Below are positions 27,381 to 35,609 of a stretch of DNA of 43,621 bases, one piece after another. The notes beneath the pieces are model-generated. The model was not told the origin of the DNA. It was given only the letters and a program-made list of their open reading frames with translations, and did not search any database. Made by a program: the position numbers and the translations under genes. Position 1 is the stretch's first letter. Every line of letters starts with the position of its first letter. The stretch covers positions 236,313 through 279,933 of the forward strand of contig CADEHE010000006.1 in assembly GCA_902826775.1 (NCBI GenBank). Reading direction: 5' to 3'. Source of the stretch: an uncultured Pseudomonadota bacterium (GTDB lineage Bacteria > Pseudomonadota > Gammaproteobacteria > Burkholderiales > JALYOK01).

Positions 27381-28271
27381 ATGAAAAGCGGCTTCGTCAG
27401 TAGTTTAGTTCTCGCAGCATCGGTGCTGAGCAGCGCTGACGCCTTCGCGGGTTGCCCCACCAAAGAAGAGGTGCTCAGCTACGTGGCCGCCTACGCTAAC
27501 CGGCAGCCGGTTGCTCCTATCGCGCACATCAAGACAACGATGGAGGCGTATTGCGCGCAAGGCATGGTTGCCGCCACGATCGGCCGCCGCATGGGCATTC
27601 CCGCGGGTTACAAAGCCGCATACACGAGCGACAGTGTGCAGCAGCAATCGGGCATCAAAGCGCCGATTCGCGCGTTCTTGTTCGAGCACATGTTCCTGCA
27701 GGATGGCGCAGTAATCGAAGCCAACTTCGGCGCGCGTCCGCAAGTTTCCGCGGATCTAATTGCGGTCGTGAAGGACGCTTACATCCAAGAAGCCCGCACC
27801 CCGCTGGAAGTGCTCGAGCATATTTCTCATGTCGTGCCGTTCATTGAGCTGTCGGATGCCATGCTCGGCGAAAGCCATCCGGTCACCGCATTCGCGATGA
27901 TCGCAACGAACGTCGGCACCCGCTACGGCGTGCTGGGCGAGCCGATCAAAGTCGAGGCAACGCAGGAATTTCTCGACCAACTCGCTGCCATGCGGGTGGT
28001 CATGACCGACGCTAGCGGCAACGAACTCGGCCGCGCCGAGGGCACCGCGATTGCAGGCAATCCGCTTAATTCGGTGCTGTGGCTTGGGGCCGATCTTGCC
28101 TACAACGCCCAGCGTATCCAACCCGGCGACATGCTAGGCGTTGGTGCATTTTTTCCTCCGGCGGCTCCCAAAGCGGGCTCAGGCGTGAAAGTGCAGTACG
28201 TCGGTTTGCCGGGCGATCCTAGCGTCAGCGTGAGCTTCGAAGACGACAAGACGCTTGCCGCGCAGCGCTAG
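27381..28271 (+). CDS. Exported MhpD-like hydratase/decarboxylase family protein
   Basis: A 296-residue protein with a Sec signal peptide (MKSGFVSSLVLAASVLSSAD, cleavage near AFAGC) and a ribosome-binding site AGGAGAG. The mature part resembles 2-keto-4-pentenoate hydratase and other members of the fumarylacetoacetate hydrolase fold: a helical N-terminal part with RRMGIPAGYKAAY, a central LLxxH/ISHVVPFIELSDA segment, and the C-terminal EGTAIAGNPLNSVLWLGADL followed by QPGDMLGVGAFFPP. Members of this family normally work in the cytoplasm on catechol-cleavage products, so a signal peptide is unusual. Metal-ligand residues cannot be confirmed by eye. It is followed by a strong bidirectional terminator. 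Confidence 0.75.
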   Translation: MKSGFVSSLVLAASVLSSADAFAGCPTKEEVLSYVAAYANRQPVAPIAHIKTTMEAYCAQGMVAATIGRRMGIPAGYKAAYTSDSVQQQSGIKAPIRAFLFEHMFLQDGAVIEANFGARPQVSADLIAVVKDAYIQEARTPLEVLEHISHVVPFIELSDAMLGESHPVTAFAMIATNVGTRYGVLGEPIKVEATQEFLDQLAAMRVVMTDASGNELGRAEGTAIAGNPLNSVLWLGADLAYNAQRIQPGDMLGVGAFFPPAAPKAGSGVKVQYVGLPGDPSVSVSFEDDKTLAAQR

Positions 28272-28286
28272 TTTTTAGACATGAAG

Positions 28287-28312
28287 CGGCCGCGCGGGCA
28301 ACCGCGCGGCCG
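28287..28312. terminator. Strong bidirectional terminator
   Basis: CGGCCGCGCGG, loop GCAA, CCGCGCGGCCG is a perfect 11-bp stem with a GNRA-type tetraloop. It lies between two convergent genes and has T-rich sequence on both sides (TATCGTTTTC on plus; GTCTAAAAAC on minus). Confidence 0.8.
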
Positions 28313-28355
28313 TATCGTTTTCTGGGCCGCCGCTTCATCGCCGGCCAAGTTCTCA

Positions 28356-29246
28356 TCAGGGTTCGATGTCATTTACCTTGCATTGCGCCTTGATTAGTGA
28401 AGCCATGAATTCCTCGCCGAAACCGAGTGCATTGGCGTGCTTGAGGCTCTGCTGCAGCGCAGCGGCAAGAGGTGCAATGATCTGTTCTTGATCGAGCATG
28501 CGGTTATAGTAAGTCGCATCCTTGTAGCCGTTGGCGATGGCAAACTTCATCCGCGTGAAATCGCCTTCCGCCGCTCCGCCGGCGACCATCTGGAACATGG
28601 CCGAGTTCAGCGCCCCTTTGCTGATGAGTTCGACGAACTTTTTCGGCTCCAGTCCCACTTTCAGACATGCCGTGTACGCTTCGGCGATGAGCGCCATGGT
28701 CCCGATCGAGAAGAAATTGTTGATCAGCTTGATCTTGTGACCTGCGCCCGAAGGGCCGATATGGAAAATATTTTCGCAGTAGGCCTCCAACACGGGTTTA
28801 ACAGCTTTGAAAGTCTTCGTGTCGGCGCCGACAAAGGTGTTCAAACGACCTTGCTCGGCTTCGACCGGTGTGCGCGCGAGCGGGGCATCGACGAAGGTCA
28901 CGCCTTTCTTCTTCAAGTCGCTGTGGATTCTAGCGGTGGACGACGGTTCACTGGTAGATGTGTCGACGATGATCTGGCCCTTGCGCGCCAGCGCGAGTAG
29001 ACCGTCTTTGCGGTAGACCATGTCCTCCACCTGGGGCGTGCCGGTCACACACAGAATGATGATGTCGGTAGCATCCAGCAAATTGGCGAGCGAGGTCGCT
29101 TCCTTGGCGCCGCGCTTGCGCAGGTCTTCAACAGGCTTGCGGTTCTTGTGACCCATTACTTTGAGCGGAAAACCCTTCTCCACCAGATTTTTCGCCATGC
29201 CGTGGCCCATTAGCCCGGCACCCACAAAACCGATACGCGCCTTCAT
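28356..29246 (-). CDS. NAD(P)-dependent beta-hydroxyacid dehydrogenase (3-HIBADH family)
   Basis: A 296-residue protein. The N-terminal Rossmann motif is GFVGAGLMGHGMAKNL; the conserved turn is DTSTSEPSS; the substrate loop DAPLARTPVEAEQG replaces the usual DAPVSGG; and the catalytic Lys lies in GAGHKIKLINNFF (near residue 173). This family oxidises 3-hydroxyisobutyrate, tartronate semialdehyde and related beta-hydroxyacids or reduces the corresponding semialdehydes. The altered substrate loop prevents a firm substrate assignment. Cytoplasmic. It stands alone, 17 bases downstream of relA on the same strand, so it may share the relA transcript. Confidence 0.88.
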   Translation of the reverse strand: MKARIGFVGAGLMGHGMAKNLVEKGFPLKVMGHKNRKPVEDLRKRGAKEATSLANLLDATDIIILCVTGTPQVEDMVYRKDGLLALARKGQIIVDTSTSEPSSTARIHSDLKKKGVTFVDAPLARTPVEAEQGRLNTFVGADTKTFKAVKPVLEAYCENIFHIGPSGAGHKIKLINNFFSIGTMALIAEAYTACLKVGLEPKKFVELISKGALNSAMFQMVAGGAAEGDFTRMKFAIANGYKDATYYNRMLDQEQIIAPLAAALQQSLKHANALGFGEEFMASLIKAQCKVNDIEP

Positions 29247-29263
29247 GTGCTTTCCTTTGTTAG

Positions 29264-31432
29264 TTAGAGTTTTCTGCCGGCAGATTGCACGCCGTTAACT
29301 TCGCGCAACAGCGCGCAGACATGTTGAAGCTGCGATGCGTCGGCCACTTCAACGCTGAAGATCATGCGCGCATGCTCAGCGCGCGTGGCGGTGCGCGCGG
29401 CGAGTACATTGACTTTGTCGCGCGTAAACACATCGCTGACGTCACGCAGCAGGCCCTGCCGATCCGTGGCTTCGACCACAATTTCGACCGCGAAGCGCCC
29501 TTGCGTCAGCTTTCCCCACTCGGCCGCCATGATCCGCTCGGTTTGCTCCGCGCGCAGGCCTTTTACATTGCCGCAACCTGCGCGGTGCACGATGACGCCG
29601 CGACCGCGCGTGACAAAGCCGACGATCGGCTCGGGCGGGAGCGGTTTGCAGCATTTGGCGATTTGCGTGGCGATGTTGTTTACGCCCAACACCAGTATCG
29701 CGCTGTTGGCCCCCGGCCGCCGGGTTTCGGCGGGAACCGTTGGCGGCGTCGGCGGCGCGGTTTTAGCGGAGTCGGGTGCGAGCGCGGTTTGGATCTGCCG
29801 GCTGCTGACTTCGCCGCGCGCCATGGCAATGAAGACGTCCTCGGCCTTGGCGTACTCCAAGCGCGTTGCGAGGGCGTCGAGATTGATACCGGTGGCCCCG
29901 GCGCGCTGCAGTTCCTTGTCAAGCAGCGAGCGGCCATGCACGATTTGCTCGTCGTGCTCTTGCTGTTTGAACCACTGGCGCACTTTGGCCAGCGCACGAT
30001 GCGTGTGCAAGTAGCCCAATGCGGGCACCAGCCAATCACGGCTCGGCCCGCCTTGCTTGACGCTGATGATTTCGACGCGCTGTGCATTCTGCAATTGATA
30101 GTTAAGCGGGACGATGTGCCCGTCTACTTTCGCACCGCGGCAGTGGTGGCCGAGATCGGTGTGCAACTCGTAGGCGAAATCCACCGGTGTGGCGCCTTTG
30201 GGCAAATCGAGAACTTTTCCTTGCGGTGTGAGCACGAACACGGTGTCGTCAAACAGTTCCGCCGTCGCTTGCTCGGACCAGCCGGCGCGTCGTGCAAAGT
30301 CAGTCTGGAAATTCAGCACCTGACGCAGCCAAGCGATCTGCTCATCGAGCTTGCTGCTGCGCGAGCTGGACTTGCCCTCGGCGTGAGCGCCTTCCTTGTA
30401 ACGCCAATGCGCTGCGATGCCCAGCTCGGCGGCGCGATGCATTTCGTGCGTGCGTATTTGCACTTCGAGGGCTTTGCCGTCGGGGCCGTGTACCGCGGTG
30501 TGCAGCGAGCGGTAGCTGTTGCCCTTGGGTTGCGAAATATAGTCGTCGAACTCTTGCGGAATCGGTTGCCACAGGTTATGCACTACGCCAAGCGCGGTGT
30601 AGCAGTCCTTTACCTCCGGCACCATGATGCGCAGTGCGCGCACGTCGTACACGTCCGCCAGGCCGACGCCCTTGCGCTGCATTTTCTGGTGGATGCTGAA
30701 GATGTGCTTCGGCCGGCCGCTTACTTCGGCATGCAGGCCGGCCGCATCCAATTCTTGCTGCAACTGGCTCATGACCCGCGCGATATAGGCTTCGCGTTCG
30801 ACGCGCTTTTCGTCTAACTCTTGCGCCAGCGAGCGGTAGAGTTCCGGCTCAAGGCAGCGAAAGGCCAAGTCCTCCAACTCCCACTTAAGCTGCCACATGC
30901 CGAGGCGGTTCGCCAGCGGCGCGAACAAGTCCAAGGTCTGCTGGCCGATCCTGTGGCGTTCCGGAGCCGGCAGCTGGAAACTCTCGCGCATCAGTGCAGT
31001 GCGCTGCGCCAAGGCGATCACCACGACGCGGACATCCTGCGCGATCGCGAGCAACATTTTGCGCAAGTTCTCCAGCGATAGGTGGCCGTGGGCGTGCGGC
31101 TCGCCCGCGCCAGGTTCGATTTGGCTGATGCGGCGCGCGCCCTGTACCAGCGCGGCAACGCCGGCGCCGAAGCTCTCGCGCAGCTTCTGCTCGTCCGGGC
31201 GATGCGCTGCCGGCAGGGCGGCGAGCAGCGCGGCGTTCAGTGTTTCCGTGTCGAACTGCAAGGTGGCGAGGATATCGACCGTTGCCAGCGCGTGGCGGCG
31301 CTGCTGCTGTAGCGCTGGCGACGGATTCTCCTGCGGCCACAGGGTCAACGCCCGCTCAATTTCACGCAACGCGTCCGGGTTGCCGGTAGCGGGCGCTGCC
31401 GTCGCGTTAGCGGTGGAGATCATGGCAGTCAT
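29264..31432 (-). CDS. relA: GTP pyrophosphokinase RelA (monofunctional ppGpp synthetase)
   Basis: Up to 722 residues. The N-terminal hydrolase-like region has lost the HD motif (LLAALPAAHRPDEQ where bifunctional enzymes have HDVVED), so hydrolysis is unlikely. The synthetase domain contains GRPKHIFSIHQKM, YDVRALRI and EFDDYISQPKGNSYRSLHT; EFDD is the EXDD motif of RelA rather than RXKD of SpoT. A TGS domain (VFVLTPQGKVLDLPKGATPV) and a C-terminal zinc-finger/ACT region (CCKPLPPEPIVG, VEATDRQGLLRDVSDVF) follow. It makes (p)ppGpp on starved ribosomes. ATG 31432 directly abuts the -10 element of a good promoter; Met4 (ATG 31423) may be the true start. Confidence 0.93.
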   Translation of the reverse strand: MTAMISTANATAAPATGNPDALREIERALTLWPQENPSPALQQQRRHALATVDILATLQFDTETLNAALLAALPAAHRPDEQKLRESFGAGVAALVQGARRISQIEPGAGEPHAHGHLSLENLRKMLLAIAQDVRVVVIALAQRTALMRESFQLPAPERHRIGQQTLDLFAPLANRLGMWQLKWELEDLAFRCLEPELYRSLAQELDEKRVEREAYIARVMSQLQQELDAAGLHAEVSGRPKHIFSIHQKMQRKGVGLADVYDVRALRIMVPEVKDCYTALGVVHNLWQPIPQEFDDYISQPKGNSYRSLHTAVHGPDGKALEVQIRTHEMHRAAELGIAAHWRYKEGAHAEGKSSSRSSKLDEQIAWLRQVLNFQTDFARRAGWSEQATAELFDDTVFVLTPQGKVLDLPKGATPVDFAYELHTDLGHHCRGAKVDGHIVPLNYQLQNAQRVEIISVKQGGPSRDWLVPALGYLHTHRALAKVRQWFKQQEHDEQIVHGRSLLDKELQRAGATGINLDALATRLEYAKAEDVFIAMARGEVSSRQIQTALAPDSAKTAPPTPPTVPAETRRPGANSAILVLGVNNIATQIAKCCKPLPPEPIVGFVTRGRGVIVHRAGCGNVKGLRAEQTERIMAAEWGKLTQGRFAVEIVVEATDRQGLLRDVSDVFTRDKVNVLAARTATRAEHARMIFSVEVADASQLQHVCALLREVNGVQSAGRKL

Positions 31433-31461
31433 TATAATTTGTTGACGCTATGAACGATCAA
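31433..31461 (-). promoter_or_regulatory. Promoter of relA overlapping the divergent gene
   Basis: Minus strand: TTGATC (31461-31456), 17-base spacer, TATAAT (31438-31433), a near-consensus sigma-70 promoter. Transcription would begin near 31426, giving a nearly leaderless mRNA starting at relA Met4. The hexamer ATTATAAT is symmetric enough to serve also as a -10 for the plus-strand gene, whose ATG is at 31450. Confidence 0.55.
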
Positions 31462-32082
31462 AGCAACGAACCCGCGCCGCTCAAGCACGCCAAAGGCGGC
31501 TTGCGCGCGCAAATGCGCGCGCGCCGCGACGCGCTTGAGCCGCATTGGCGCGCAAGCGCTAGCGCGGCAATTGTCGCGAAGTTGTTGCGACTCAAGCAAT
31601 GGGGCGCGGCACGTTGCGTGCTTGCATACAGCAGCATAGGTAGCGAGCTGCAGATGGCGCCGCTGCTGGCCACGGCGCTCAGTCAAGGCAAGCGCCTGCT
31701 GCTGCCGCGCATCAACCAGACGCAGCACTGTCTGGACTTATATCGGGTAAGCGATATGGAGCGCGATACGCAAGCCGGCGTCTGGGGAATTCGCGAGCCA
31801 CACGCGAGCGGCACGCAAGTATCGCCTGACGAGGTGGATCTAGTCATAGTACCCGGCCTGGCATTCGATCCAAAGGGGAACCGCATGGGATACGGTGGCG
31901 GGTACTACGATCAATTGTTGCCGCGCTTGGACTCGCGCTGCTGGCGTATTGCTTTGGCTTTCGATACGCAAGTGGTTGCTGAAGTGCCGCACGGCGTGAA
32001 CGATCAGCGTGTAGATCTAGTCATTACTGAAGCGGGCGAGTATGCGATTCGATCGCCGTCGGCGGCGGCGTCACAGAGATGA
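31450..32082 (+). CDS. ygfA: 5-formyltetrahydrofolate cyclo-ligase
   Basis: A 210-residue protein that converts 5-formyl-THF to 5,10-methenyl-THF with ATP, rescuing the inhibitory folate. Signatures: LRAQMRARRDAL at the N-terminus, YSSIGSELQMAPLL, the loop VPGLAFDPKGNRMGYGGGYY for ATP/phosphate binding, and the C-terminal PHGVNDQRVDLVITE. Length is typical. The start is divergent from relA by 17 bases. Its stop overlaps the start of the acyl-CoA ligase by four bases (ATGA), so it is the first gene of a coupled three-gene unit. Confidence 0.92.
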   Translation: MNDQSNEPAPLKHAKGGLRAQMRARRDALEPHWRASASAAIVAKLLRLKQWGAARCVLAYSSIGSELQMAPLLATALSQGKRLLLPRINQTQHCLDLYRVSDMERDTQAGVWGIREPHASGTQVSPDEVDLVIVPGLAFDPKGNRMGYGGGYYDQLLPRLDSRCWRIALAFDTQVVAEVPHGVNDQRVDLVITEAGEYAIRSPSAAASQR

Positions 32083-33773
32083 GCTTGACCGATACTGAGC
32101 GCGACGCGCTGATCTCCGCGAACATCCGCAGAGCGCGTACCCTACGCGACATTGCGCCGGAACACTATTTGGTCACGCAACGCTCCATCGGCGCGTTGCT
32201 CGATGAGCGCGCGCGGCAATCGCCGTACGCCAACTTCATCTCCTTCTATGCCGACGGCAGCAGCGCGGCGCAGGCGCTGACCTACGCGCAGTTCCAGCAG
32301 CGCGTCAACCAAATGGCCAATCTGCTGCAGCAGCGCTACGGCGTGCGGCGCGGCGATCGCGTCGCCACGCTGGCGTATAACCACATCGATGTCGTTTGCG
32401 TGTATTTTGCGTGCTGGAAGTTGGGCGCCACCGCGACGCCGCAAAGCGCTGCCGAAGACGACGCTCGCATCGCTTACATACTCAACAATGCCGGATGCAA
32501 CGTGCTGTTCGTGCATCCGCAATATGCCGCGCGCGCGAGCGGCTTGCAGCCGCGGGTCCCCGGCTTGCGGCATGTGGTGCTGCTGGACGCCGAGTTGCAA
32601 CAGCATTGGCGCAGCCAGGCCGACACTTTCTCAGCGCCGGCCGCGTGCATGCTCGAAGACCAGTGCTTGCTGGTGTACACCAGCGGCACGACCGGCGCGC
32701 CTAAAGGTGTCATGCTGTCGCAGTACAACTTGCTGGCGGATGCGCACGGCATGGCGGTGTGGCAGAAGCTCGACGCCGCCACGCGCATGATGTGCGTGTT
32801 ACCCATCTACCATGTCAACGGCATCGTCGTTACTTTGGTGCTCCCGCTTTTTGCCGGCGCCAGCGTGGTGCTGTGCCAGGCGTTCAAAGTCGACCTCTTT
32901 TGGCGGCGCATGGCACAGGAGCGGGTGCACGTCGTTTCGGTGGTGCCGACGCTGCTGCAGTTTCTATGCGAGGCCGACGAAGATATCTCCCGTTATGATC
33001 TAAGCGGCGTGCGCTACATCATCTGTGGTGCGGGCACGCTGGCGGTCAGCCTGGTCACGCGCTTCGAAGAGCGTTTCGGCGTGCGGATCTTGCACGGCTA
33101 TGGCTTGAGCGAAGTGACCGCATTTGCCGCCAAACTGCCGGTCGACTTGAGCGAGGAAGAGCATCGGCATTGGCTGCGCGATTTTGGCTATCCGTCGATC
33201 GGCGTCGACTTTGGCGCGAATGAGTTCGCGATCCACGATGCCGAGGGCCGTGCTTTGCCGCCCGGCGCGCGCGGGGAGATCGTGATACGCGGACACAACG
33301 TCATGCTGGGTTATTTTCAACGCCCGGACGCAAACCTCGAAACGTTCAAGCACGGCTGGTTTCGTTCCGGCGACGAAGGCTTTTATGAACTCGATGCGCG
33401 CGGTCGCAAGTTCTTTTTCATCACCGGCCGGATCAAGGAACTCATCAACCGCGGCGGGGTCAAGTATTCGCCCTTCGAGATCGAGGAGGTATTGCTGCAA
33501 GTTCCCGGAGTAAAGATCGGGCTCGCGGTGGCGTTCGAGAACGATTGGTATGGGGAGGAGGTCGGCGCCTATGTGGTTGTCGAGGCGGGCGCAGCGGTGA
33601 GCGCCGAGCAGGTATTGGCGCATTGCCGTGCGAAAATGCCCTACGCCAAAGCACCGAAAGTCGTCGAGTTCGGCAGCGAAGTGCCGGTCACTACCACCGG
33701 AAAGTATCAGCGCTTGCGCTTGCGCGATTTGTTTGTGAAATACAAAGCTACGCAATTCAAGGAGTCAAAATGA
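32079..33773 (+). CDS. AMP-dependent acyl-CoA synthetase/ligase
   Basis: A 564-residue member of the adenylate-forming superfamily. The P-loop-like motif is VYTSGTTGAPKGVMLS; the second conserved motif is HGYGLSEVTAFAA; the aspartate motif is WFRSGDEGFYELDARG; and the C-terminal GRIKELINRGGVKYSP and TTTGKYQRLRL (catalytic Lys) are intact. It activates a carboxylic acid to acyl-AMP, then acyl-CoA. The chain length or aromatic nature of the substrate cannot be read off; the overall layout resembles crotonobetaine/long-chain fatty acid CoA ligases. It overlaps the genes on both sides by four bases (ATGA), which implies translational coupling. Cytoplasmic. Confidence 0.92.
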   Translation: MSLTDTERDALISANIRRARTLRDIAPEHYLVTQRSIGALLDERARQSPYANFISFYADGSSAAQALTYAQFQQRVNQMANLLQQRYGVRRGDRVATLAYNHIDVVCVYFACWKLGATATPQSAAEDDARIAYILNNAGCNVLFVHPQYAARASGLQPRVPGLRHVVLLDAELQQHWRSQADTFSAPAACMLEDQCLLVYTSGTTGAPKGVMLSQYNLLADAHGMAVWQKLDAATRMMCVLPIYHVNGIVVTLVLPLFAGASVVLCQAFKVDLFWRRMAQERVHVVSVVPTLLQFLCEADEDISRYDLSGVRYIICGAGTLAVSLVTRFEERFGVRILHGYGLSEVTAFAAKLPVDLSEEEHRHWLRDFGYPSIGVDFGANEFAIHDAEGRALPPGARGEIVIRGHNVMLGYFQRPDANLETFKHGWFRSGDEGFYELDARGRKFFFITGRIKELINRGGVKYSPFEIEEVLLQVPGVKIGLAVAFENDWYGEEVGAYVVVEAGAAVSAEQVLAHCRAKMPYAKAPKVVEFGSEVPVTTTGKYQRLRLRDLFVKYKATQFKESK

Positions 33774-34336
33774 TGAGAAGTGCCGTGCTGGCCGGGATCA
33801 GCCTTGTCCTACTACTTTGCGCGGGCTTCGCGCGCGCCGAACGGCCGCAACATTGGGCGCAGCCGATGAAATTGCTCGGTGTGCCGAATCTGCATCAAGT
33901 CGATGCGCACATTTACCGCAGTGCCCAGCCTAAGGCGGACGGCATGCGCAAGCTGGAACAAGCGCTCGGTGTGCGCACGGTGATCAATCTGCGCAACTTC
34001 AACTCCGATAAGCGCGAGATCCGCGGCACCGGGTTGGCGCTTGAAGAAATGGATGTCAACACGTGGAACGTGCACGACGATCACGTGGTGCGCGTGCTCA
34101 AAATTCTGCGGGACCGTTCACGCGCGCCGTTTCTCGTGCATTGCCAGCATGGCGCAGATCGCACCGGCTTGATGATGGCGATGTACCGCATGGTCGAACA
34201 AGGCTGGAGCCGCGAGGACGCGTTGCACGAGATGACGCGTGGGGGATACGGCTTTCACAAGACCTGGCGCAATATCGTGCGCTATGTGCAGCGCGTCGAT
34301 GTGGAGAAAATTCGTGCTGCGGTGACGAGCGATTGA
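33770..34336 (+). CDS. Exported dual-specificity/tyrosine phosphatase
   Basis: A 188-residue protein from ATG 33770, which overlaps the ligase stop (ATGA) and is preceded by GGAG. A signal peptide (MMRSAVLAGISLVLLLCAGF, cleavage after ARA) precedes a dual-specificity-phosphatase-like domain: VDAHIYRSAQPKADGM, GVRTVINLRN, and the P-loop HCQHGADRTG with His124, catalytic Cys125 and Arg131. The general-acid region is in the VNTWNVHDDH stretch. Cys-based phosphatases with these first motifs (YRSAQP) also include phytase-like and SIW14-type enzymes, so phosphoinositide or inositol phosphate substrates are possible. The periplasmic location is inferred from the signal peptide. Confidence 0.85.
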   Translation: MMRSAVLAGISLVLLLCAGFARAERPQHWAQPMKLLGVPNLHQVDAHIYRSAQPKADGMRKLEQALGVRTVINLRNFNSDKREIRGTGLALEEMDVNTWNVHDDHVVRVLKILRDRSRAPFLVHCQHGADRTGLMMAMYRMVEQGWSREDALHEMTRGGYGFHKTWRNIVRYVQRVDVEKIRAAVTSD

Positions 34337-34461
34337 GGCGCGAATGTTGCGGGTGCGTGGCTACGGTACTGGTCACAGGATGGTGTGGTATACAAGAACC
34401 ATAGCTACGATGATGGCCATACTCGTCACAATTCGACTGATGCTTCGAGCCGCCGTGCGCT

Positions 34462-35580
34462 ATGGAAAGTGTTGACTGCGCGGTCATTGGTGCCGGTGTG
34501 GTCGGCTTGGCGATTGCGCGCGCGCTCGCGCTGGCCGGACGCGAAGTCATCATTCTCGAGCGCGCCGGCGCGTTTGGCACGGAGACCAGCTCGCGCAATT
34601 CCGAGGTGATTCACGCCGGTATTTACTATCCGACCGGATCGCTGCGCGCGCGCCTATGCGTCGCGGGCAAAGACGCCCTCTACCGCTATTGCGCGCAGCA
34701 CGGTGTGGCGCATAAACGCCTCGGCAAGCTGATCGTCGCCACCGACGCCGACGAGATTCCCGCCTTGCAGAAGTACCGGCAGCAGGCGGCGCAGAACGGC
34801 GTCACCGATCTCGAATGGCTGTCAGCGCAGGAAGCGCGCGAGTTGGAACCGGCCGTGCAGTGCGTGGGCGCGTTGCATTCGCCTTCGACTGGTATCGTCG
34901 ACACCCACGGGCTAATGCTGGCATTGCTCGGTGATGCGCAGGCGCGCGGCGCAACGCTAGCGTTGCACAGTCCGGTCAAAACGGGTGAAGTGAGCGGCGG
35001 CGGGCGCATCATCTTGCACGTTGGCGGGAGCGAGCCCCTCGCATTACGTTGCAACACGGTGATCAACGCGGCGGGCTTGCACGCCCAGGCGGTCGCGCAA
35101 TCGTTGCGAGGTGTGCCGCCCGCGAGCATTCCGCCGATTCGTTACGCTATCGGACACTACTTCGCGCTGAGCGGCAAGCCGCCGTTTACGCGCTTGATCT
35201 ATCCCGTGGCGGTGCACGGCAGCGTCGGCTTGCACGTCGCCCTCGATCTCGCCGGACAAGTGCGCTTCGGTCCTGACATTCACTGGATCGATCGCATCGA
35301 CTACAGCTTCGACGCGAGTCGCGCGCCGCTGTTCTACCAAGCGGTGCGGCGCTACTTTCCAGCGCTGCGCGATAGCGCGCTGCAACCGGGCTACACCGGG
35401 ATTCGTCCCAAACTATTCGGACCGAGCGAAGCGCCAAAGGATTTCGTTATTCAGGGGCGGCGCGAACACGGTATCGCTGGGCTGGTCAATTTGTACGGCA
35501 TCGATTCGCCCGGGTTAACATCCGCCTTGGCCATCGGCGACTATGTTGCGCAGATGATCGCAACGGATGCAGCGGCATAA
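34462..35580 (+). CDS. FAD-dependent oxidoreductase, LhgO-like
   Basis: A 372-residue protein of the DAO family. The N-terminal FAD motif is CAVIGAGVVGLAIARALA with the acidic end ILERAGAFGTETSSRNSEVI; HAGIYYPTGSLRARLCVAG is characteristic of L-2-hydroxyglutarate oxidase/dehydrogenase (LhgO/YgaF) and related enzymes; the C-terminal GIRPKLFGP and FVIQGRREHGIAGLVNLYGI bind FAD. Likely reaction: oxidation of L-2-hydroxyglutarate or a similar 2-hydroxyacid, passing electrons to the quinone pool. Substrate specificity is inferred from family resemblance. The start at ATG 34462 leaves 125 bases to the phosphatase gene; no clear Shine-Dalgarno is visible. Confidence 0.85.
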   Translation: MESVDCAVIGAGVVGLAIARALALAGREVIILERAGAFGTETSSRNSEVIHAGIYYPTGSLRARLCVAGKDALYRYCAQHGVAHKRLGKLIVATDADEIPALQKYRQQAAQNGVTDLEWLSAQEARELEPAVQCVGALHSPSTGIVDTHGLMLALLGDAQARGATLALHSPVKTGEVSGGGRIILHVGGSEPLALRCNTVINAAGLHAQAVAQSLRGVPPASIPPIRYAIGHYFALSGKPPFTRLIYPVAVHGSVGLHVALDLAGQVRFGPDIHWIDRIDYSFDASRAPLFYQAVRRYFPALRDSALQPGYTGIRPKLFGPSEAPKDFVIQGRREHGIAGLVNLYGIDSPGLTSALAIGDYVAQMIATDAAA

Positions 35581-35609
35581 TCACCACTTACTTTTCGGGA
35601 GAGTTCACT

